Source of the DNA: Cardinium hertigii_C
GTDB taxonomy: Bacteria > Bacteroidota > Bacteroidia > Cytophagales > Amoebophilaceae
Length of the DNA stretch: 11,878 nt
Assembly (NCBI RefSeq): GCF_050864855.1
Contig: NZ_JBOZWW010000055.1
Location: 1-11,878, forward strand
Direction: 5' to 3'
Shown here: positions 7,844-11,878 of the stretch, piece by piece
Numbering within the stretch: position 1 is the stretch's first letter
Layout: each line of letters starts with the position of its first letter
The notes under the pieces: model-generated
Databases searched by the model: none
What the model was told of the DNA's origin: nothing
What the model saw: only the letters and a program-made list of their open reading frames with translations
Made by a program: the position numbers and the translations under genes

Positions 7844-8038
7844 AATGGTTAAACAGTATCTGGTCTAGAATTTTTATCTAGCTGCTGTACGATTTACTTT
7901 TAAGAATGGCTTTTTAACAAAACCTAAAGTAGACTTTTACTTTTTATGTTAGATAGCCAAATAGTTTAAGGGATATACCAATGACCCATCTATAAAAGTA
8001 ACTTTTTATATAAAACTTATGTTCGTTTTATAGCAGCT
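7844..8038. other. Intergenic spacer between rpsJ and rmuC
   Basis: No gene is visible here on either strand. The spacer is rich in ACTTTT/AAAAGT words: TATAAAAGTAACTTTTTATA (7991-8010) is a near-perfect palindrome, and AAAGTAGACTTT lies near 7927. These could form weak AT-only stems at the end of the str operon. None has the G:C-rich stem plus T run of a good terminator. There is no trace of rplC. Confidence 0.4.
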
Positions 8039-8344
8039 TTAAACTTTAATTTCAACCTCTACACCACTAGGTAGTTCCAGCTTGGTCAATGCATCTACTG
8101 CTTTTGAACTACTAGAGTAAATATCTATCAGTCTTTTATGGGTACAAAGTTGAAATTGTTCACGCGACTTTTTATTGACATGTGGCGAACGCAATACAGT
8201 ATACACTTCTTTTTTACCTGGAAGTGGAATAGGACCATTTACTACTGTTTTAGTAGCTTTTACAGCTTTGACGATGCTATCTGCTGATTTATCTAAGAGG
8301 ACAGCATCGAATGATTTAAGTTTGATTCGAATTTTTTGATTCAT
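8039..8344 (-). CDS. rpsJ: 30S ribosomal protein S10 (NusE)
   Basis: S10 is a head protein of the 30S subunit and, as NusE, couples transcription to translation through NusB and NusG. At 101 aa it is full length. The conserved loop region runs GPIPLPGKKEVYTVL, then RSPHVNKKSREQF and THKRLIDIY (about residues 37-75), as in nearly all bacterial S10. The C-terminus ends in the usual LPSGVEVEIKV strand. It follows fusA by 19 bases, the normal Bacteroidota order in which tuf is absent. It is the last gene of the cluster here because rplC does not follow. The ATG at 8344 gives the family start MNQKIRIKLKSFD. Confidence 0.98.
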   Translation of the reverse strand: MNQKIRIKLKSFDAVLLDKSADSIVKAVKATKTVVNGPIPLPGKKEVYTVLRSPHVNKKSREQFQLCTHKRLIDIYSSSSKAVDALTKLELPSGVEVEIKV

Positions 8345-8363
8345 ATGATTGGTGCTTATGCTG

Positions 8364-10505
8364 CTATACCGTTATGCCTTTTGCTTTATTAATAATAGCT
8401 TCTGCTAAATTTTTAGGAACAGGTTCATAATGCGAAAAAGTTAATGAAGCAGATGCCCTACCTGAGGTAATGGTTCTCAGATCTGTAACATAACCAAATA
8501 GCTCTGCCAATGGTACGTCTGCTTTAACAATTTGTGTGCCCCCTTTACTATCCATTCCTTTCATAATGCCCCTTCTTCTATTAAGATCTCCGGTTACAGA
8601 ACCTGTAAACTCATTAGGCGTAGCTACTTCTACAGACATGATCGGTTCTAAAATTACAGGAGAAGCTTTTTGTGCAGCAGCCCTAAATCCAGCTCTAGCG
8701 GCTAATTCAAAAGATAGGGCATCTGAATCTACATCATGATAAGAACCATGAAAAACTTTAACCCGCATAGACTCTACCGGATAGTTTGCCAATGGACCAT
8801 TTTCCATAGCTGCTGCAAACCCTTTTTGAATAGCTGGAATAAATTCTTTAGGAATCACCCCCCCAATAATTTTATTTACAAATTCCAATCCAGGGTTAAT
8901 GGCCGCTCCTTCCACTACTTCTCTAGGTCCTATCTCAAAAACAATATCTGCAAATTTACCCCTACCACCTGTTTGCTTTTTATAAACTTCTTTATGCTCT
9001 ACCGTAGCAGTAAGTGCTTCTTTGTAGGCCACTTGTGGGGCACCTTGGTTGATTTCAAGTTTAAATTCACGTTTAAGCCGATCAATAATAATTTCCAAGT
9101 GCAACTCACCCATCCCTTTCAAAATGGTTTGACCTGTTTCACGATTGGTTTCCATCCGTAAAGTTGGATCCTCTTCCATCAGCTTGGCAATAGATAGGGT
9201 CAACTTATCCTGGTCTGCTTGTTTTTTAGGTTCAATAGAATAACCAATTACCGGTTCTGGAAAGGTGATTGCTTCCAATATAGCTTTATCTTTTTCACTT
9301 GTCAGGGTATCTCCTGTTTTAATTTCTTTAAAGCCTACTACTGCACAAATGTCTCCTGCTTGTACCCCATTGATGGGATTTTGTTTATTGGCATGCATTT
9401 GCATCAGACGCGCAATCCGTTCTTTTTTCCCTGTTCTATTGTTTTGAACATAGGATCCTGCATCTAGGGTACCAGCATAGACCCGTAAAAAAGCAAGCCT
9501 ACCCACAAAAGGATCCGTTGCGATTTTAAAAGCCAATGCCGTAAATGGCTCACCATTTTCTGGCTTTCTCAGCATTACTGCTTCCGTATCTGGATGGGTA
9601 CAAGCTACTGGAGGCAAATCTATTGGAGAGGGAAGATAGGCACATGCTGCATCCAATAGTGCCTGAACCCCCTTATTCTTAAAGGAAGAACCACAAAGTA
9701 CAGGAGAAAAAGAGAGGTCAATAACCGCTTTTCGAATGGCTGCTCTTATTTCATCTGGTGTAATGGTATCTGGATGGTCAAAGAATTTTTCCATTAATGG
9801 TTCATCATAACTGGCTACACTTTCAATCAGCTTTTGACGCCATTCTTCAGCAGTCTCTATCAAATCATTAGGAATAGGTATAACCTGGTAGGTCATACCC
9901 AAATCATGCTCATTCCAAACAATTGCTTCATTGGTAATCAAATCTACTATCCCTTTAAATGACGCTTCACTGCCAATAGGAATTTGCAAAGGAACAGGAT
10001 TGGCTCCTAGTTTTTCCTTGATTTCATTCAAGGCATTAAAAAAGTTTGCACCGGCTCTATCCATTTTGTTTATAAAACAGATACGAGGTACCTTATATTT
10101 ATCTGCTTGATGCCAAACCGTTTCAGATTGGGGTTCTACACCAGATACGGCACAAAATAAAGCAACAGCACCATCTAAAACACGCAAAGAGCGCTCCACT
10201 TCTACTGTAAAATCTACGTGACCAGGTGTGTCGATGATGTTTACCTTGTAGGTTTGCGTCTTATCAGTTGTTTTGCCCTGTATCGTAGGATATTTCCAAA
10301 ATGTAGTCGTAGCAGCAGAGGTAATGGTAATGCCACGCTCTTGCTCTTGGGCCATCCAATCCATCACAGCCCCTCCATCATGTACTTCACCTATTTTATG
10401 GGTTAGCCCTGTGTAATATAAAATACGTTCTGTGGTAGTCGTTTTACCCGCATCAATATGGGCCATGATGCCTATGTTTCTTAAAAAAGTTAGTTCGCCG
10501 GCCAT
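8364..10505 (-). CDS. fusA: Translation elongation factor G
   Basis: EF-G is the GTPase that drives tRNA-mRNA translocation and, with RRF, ribosome recycling. The 713-aa protein has all five domains. The P-loop is AHIDAGKTT (15-23) and switch I is RGITITSAAT (57-66). G3 is DTPGH (92-96) with the catalytic-type His at 96, and G4 is NKMD (146-149). Domain IV carries GGRGKFADI and the tip segment GSYHDVDSDALSFELAAR. Between switch I and G3 there is a somewhat longer linker (about residues 70-87, polar, with several T and K) than in Bacteroides EF-G as I remember it. Its ATG touches the rpsG stop (TAA then ATG), so translation is probably coupled. It is more like canonical EF-G than the second, EF-G2 type, given its place in the str operon. 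Confidence 0.98.
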   Translation of the reverse strand: MAGELTFLRNIGIMAHIDAGKTTTTERILYYTGLTHKIGEVHDGGAVMDWMAQEQERGITITSAATTTFWKYPTIQGKTTDKTQTYKVNIIDTPGHVDFTVEVERSLRVLDGAVALFCAVSGVEPQSETVWHQADKYKVPRICFINKMDRAGANFFNALNEIKEKLGANPVPLQIPIGSEASFKGIVDLITNEAIVWNEHDLGMTYQVIPIPNDLIETAEEWRQKLIESVASYDEPLMEKFFDHPDTITPDEIRAAIRKAVIDLSFSPVLCGSSFKNKGVQALLDAACAYLPSPIDLPPVACTHPDTEAVMLRKPENGEPFTALAFKIATDPFVGRLAFLRVYAGTLDAGSYVQNNRTGKKERIARLMQMHANKQNPINGVQAGDICAVVGFKEIKTGDTLTSEKDKAILEAITFPEPVIGYSIEPKKQADQDKLTLSIAKLMEEDPTLRMETNRETGQTILKGMGELHLEIIIDRLKREFKLEINQGAPQVAYKEALTATVEHKEVYKKQTGGRGKFADIVFEIGPREVVEGAAINPGLEFVNKIIGGVIPKEFIPAIQKGFAAAMENGPLANYPVESMRVKVFHGSYHDVDSDALSFELAARAGFRAAAQKASPVILEPIMSVEVATPNEFTGSVTGDLNRRRGIMKGMDSKGGTQIVKADVPLAELFGYVTDLRTITSGRASASLTFSHYEPVPKNLAEAIINKAKGITV

Positions 10506-10976
10506 TTATCTCAGGTTAAAGTGTGAGTAGGCTCTACTGGAACTTGCCATTTTGTGGGTATCTACCTTACGCTTGAAAGCAGCACCTTCTTCCTTAGCAG
10601 CTGCAATGATTTCATTGGTAAGTTTTTCTTTCATAGTCTTTTCTCCGCGGGATCTTGCATAAGTAATCAACCATTTCATACCTAAAAATACCCTTCTATC
10701 TGGTCTTATTTCAACGGGAACTTGAAGCGTAGCCCCACCAACACGTCGACGTTTGACTTCTAAAGTAGGGGTTACGTTTTGGAGCGCTTTGCGCCAAATT
10801 TCTAATCCTTCTTCTTTTGTTTTTTGAGAGACTGCTTCAATGGTGTCATAAAAAATGCTAAAAGCAAGACTTTTTTTGCCTCGTTCCATTAATCCGTTTA
10901 CAAACCTAGTCACAAGCGGATCACCATATTTATAGTCGGGTGCTAATACTCTTTTCGTAGCTTGTTTTCTTCTCAT
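10506..10976 (-). CDS. rpsG: 30S ribosomal protein S7
   Basis: S7 nucleates assembly of the 30S head and lines the E site. At 156 aa it has the normal bacterial length. The signature segment ALQNVTPTLEVKRRRVGGATLQVPVEIRP-like region (about 64-93) is intact; the run RRVGGAT is nearly invariant in the family. The C-terminal half carries KKEKL-type basic helices and AFKRKVDTHKMA, as in other bacteria, and the N-terminal basic arm (MRRKQATKRV) is present. Its TAA stop directly abuts the fusA ATG, and it follows rpsL by 55 bases. The leader shows no Shine-Dalgarno sequence. Confidence 0.98.
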   Translation of the reverse strand: MRRKQATKRVLAPDYKYGDPLVTRFVNGLMERGKKSLAFSIFYDTIEAVSQKTKEEGLEIWRKALQNVTPTLEVKRRRVGGATLQVPVEIRPDRRVFLGMKWLITYARSRGEKTMKEKLTNEIIAAAKEEGAAFKRKVDTHKMASSSRAYSHFNLR

Positions 10977-11031
10977 GTTATTGCTTTCACTGAAATTAAT
11001 CTTTTTCTGGAGCTATTTAAATGTCACCCTG

Positions 11032-11409
11032 TTACTTTTTTTTTGGTTTTTTCGCACCATACACAGATCTACCTTGACACCTTCCACTTACACCTGAAGT
11101 ATCCAACACACCACGAATAATAGAGTAGCTGACACCTGATAAATCTTTTACGCCCCCTCCTCTGATTAGCACAATAGAGTGTTCTTGCAAGTTATGACCC
11201 TCCCCAGGAATATAGGTGTTCACTTCTTTACCTGTTGTGAGGCGTACTCTAGCTACTTTTTTCATAGAAGAGTTGGGTTTTCTTGGCTTCATAGTATACA
11301 CTTTGATGCATACACCTCTTCGCTGCGGACATGATGCAAGTGCTGGGGACTTGGATGCAGAAGAAGGTTTTTTTCTCCCTTTTTTTACGAGCTGTTGTAT
11401 GGTTAACAT
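11032..11409 (-). CDS. rpsL: 30S ribosomal protein S12, with altered decoding-centre loops
   Basis: S12 contacts the decoding centre and sets translational accuracy. The 125-aa length is normal and the backbone motifs are intact: CPQRRGVC (27-34), PGEGHNLQEHS (68-78) and KPKKK at the end. Two loops differ from the near-universal sequence. The first, usually TTTPKKPNSA, reads TMKPRKPNSS (39-48), with R43 in place of the lysine whose change to arginine gives streptomycin resistance in Mycobacterium tuberculosis. The second, usually GGRVKDLPGVRYH, reads GGGVKDLSGVSYS (84-96), changing R86, P91, R94 and H96 but keeping K88 and D89. I checked both loops base by base. It is the first gene of the str operon. 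The ATG at 11409 gives the family start (M-x-TIQQLVKKG). Confidence 0.98.
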   Translation of the reverse strand: MLTIQQLVKKGRKKPSSASKSPALASCPQRRGVCIKVYTMKPRKPNSSMKKVARVRLTTGKEVNTYIPGEGHNLQEHSIVLIRGGGVKDLSGVSYSIIRGVLDTSGVSGRCQGRSVYGAKKPKKK

Positions 11410-11447
11410 GTACGATTTATAATTTTTGTTTTAAACCTAAAGGTGTG

Positions 11448-11480
11448 TAAATTTAAGGAAATTATAGGCCTATATCAAAA
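11448..11480 (-). promoter_or_regulatory. Candidate Bacteroidota-type promoter of the str operon
   Basis: On the minus strand TTTTG (11480-11476) is followed by 20 bases and then TAAATTTA (11455-11448). That is one base off the Bacteroidota consensus TTG, N19-20, TAnnTTTG. The start of transcription would fall about 30 bases before the rpsL ATG. Position and spacing fit, but the region is AT-rich and chance matches are easy. Confidence 0.4.
11463..11474. repeat. 12-base perfect palindrome in the rpsL promoter spacer
   Basis: TATAGGCCTATA is a perfect 12-base palindrome with a G:C-rich centre in otherwise AT-rich DNA. It lies between the two inferred promoter elements of the str operon, which is where a repressor operator would sit. 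No regulator gene in the window suggests what might bind it. Confidence 0.45.
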
Positions 11481-11620
11481 TCTTAAAAAGGCTAATAAGT
11501 TGCCTATCAAAACTGACCAGCTGAATATACGTATTAATATTGACTATTTCTAATAAAGTAGCCTACTTAATACGCAGCAGACTATTTATACGGGTAAAAT
11601 GTTTAGCGCTGTTGTATGAA

Positions 11621-11653
11621 GCTATCTATCGCAAATGATCCTGCGGTAGGAGC
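11621..11653. repeat. Hairpin upstream of the transposase
   Basis: GCTATCTATCGCA (11621-11633) can pair as RNA with TGCGGTAGGAGC (11642-11653): nine pairs including two G:U, a one-base bulge, then three more pairs, around an 8-base loop. No T run follows on the plus strand. On that strand it lies upstream of the transposase and could damp outside transcripts or translation entering it, as hairpins near some insertion sequence ends do. This role is a guess. Confidence 0.4.
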
Positions 11654-11739
11654 TAGATAGTGTCGTCATGAAATATTTTGTATATTTGTTTTGTAGTTCA
11701 TATTATATTTTTAGATCATAACATCAATTATATTTATAG

Positions 11740-11878
11740 ATGTCTAAATGGATTCACCGTCATGATATTTCAGACAAAGTATGGTCTATTTTATCACCTC
11801 TACTTCCAGGTCAACAAGGAGGTTGGGGAGCTGTTGCCAAAGATAATAGACTGTTTATTAATGCAGTATTTTGGATTT
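11740..11878 (+). CDS. IS5-family transposase, N-terminal 46 residues (cut by window edge)
   Basis: The reading frame from the ATG at 11740 stays open to the window edge and encodes 46 residues. The segment HDISDKVWSILSPLLPG (residues 8-24), followed by AKDNRLFINAVFWI (33-46), is the N-terminal domain (DUF4096 type) found in many IS5-family DDE transposases. There the motif D-x-x-W-x-x-I/L-x-P-L-L-P-G and DNR-x-F-x-x-AV-x-W-I is followed by RTGAPWRDLP. The catalytic DDE residues and right end lie outside the window, so I cannot tell whether the element is intact. It is the only gene on the plus strand and is transcribed away from the str operon. Confidence 0.88.
   Translation, partial: MSKWIHRHDISDKVWSILSPLLPGQQGGWGAVAKDNRLFINAVFWI

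Larger units (their letters stand above)
11410..11739. other. Divergent intergenic region between rpsL and the transposase
   Basis: These 330 bases hold no recognisable gene on either strand. Near rpsL lie a candidate promoter and a 12-base palindrome. In the middle is a hairpin at 11621-11653. Close to the transposase, TATATTTG (11681-11688) matches the Bacteroidota -7 consensus TAnnTTTG on the plus strand, about 52 bases before its ATG, though no good TTG element sits 19-20 bases upstream of it. The left end of the insertion sequence must fall within or near this stretch. Confidence 0.5.

Noticed and set aside
8736..9161. 141-residue open frame on the plus strand opposite fusA, and other plus-strand frames such as 2265-2615 and 7071-7376
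   Set aside because: They lie wholly antisense to well-supported genes, have no recognisable domain and odd composition, and are explained by codon bias of the genes opposite.
11664..11770. Near-repeat of CGTCATGA(A)TATTT at 11664 and 11758
   Set aside because: The match is short with an indel, and the second copy lies inside coding sequence, so it is unlikely to be a functional site.
1..11878. CRISPR array, phage genes, toxin-antitoxin or secretion module, or a new multi-gene system
   Set aside because: No regularly spaced repeats and no such genes are visible; every supported gene is a known housekeeping gene apart from the insertion sequence.

Overview
The window looks like a stretch of core chromosome from a low-GC member of the Bacteroidota, with reduced-genome intracellular relatives such as the Cardinium/Amoebophilus group as my best guess. 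That placement is an inference from three things. The translation factor cluster runs rpsL-rpsG-fusA-rpsJ with no tuf, as in Bacteroidota. Start codons mostly have A/T-rich leaders without Shine-Dalgarno sequences, also typical of that phylum. The protein sequences read most like Bacteroidota forms. No rRNA or other phylogenetic marker outside the ribosomal proteins is present to settle the genus.

Layout: twelve genes all lie on the minus strand, so transcription runs from high to low coordinates. From about 11409 down to 8039 is the str operon: rpsL (S12), rpsG (S7), fusA (EF-G) and rpsJ (S10), tightly packed, with the rpsG stop codon touching the fusA start codon. The usual continuation from rpsJ into rplC is absent. 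Instead a short spacer leads to rmuC, then a small FtsB/DivIC-like membrane protein, then nadK (NAD kinase). After a 260-base AT-rich spacer come cdaA (diadenylate cyclase, c-di-AMP synthesis) and a compact group, pdhB-tpiA-rbfA-uvrC, with gaps of about 10 to 20 bases or overlaps. uvrC runs off the left edge just short of its expected C-terminus.

The right end holds a 330-base non-coding region with a plausible Bacteroidota-type promoter for the str operon and a 12-bp palindrome inside it. A hairpin follows, and then, on the opposite strand, the first 46 codons of an IS5-family transposase cut by the window edge.

Functionally this is housekeeping: decoding and translocation, ribosome maturation, DNA repair (UvrC, probably RmuC), NADP supply, central carbon metabolism (TpiA, PDH E1 beta), septum assembly and a nucleotide second messenger. 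I see no new multi-gene system, CRISPR array, phage or toxin-antitoxin module. The most interesting items are coding details. Ribosomal protein S12 carries several substitutions in its two decoding-centre loops, including positions known from streptomycin resistance. The diadenylate cyclase has an altered RHR motif. The ribosomal superoperon is broken after rpsJ.
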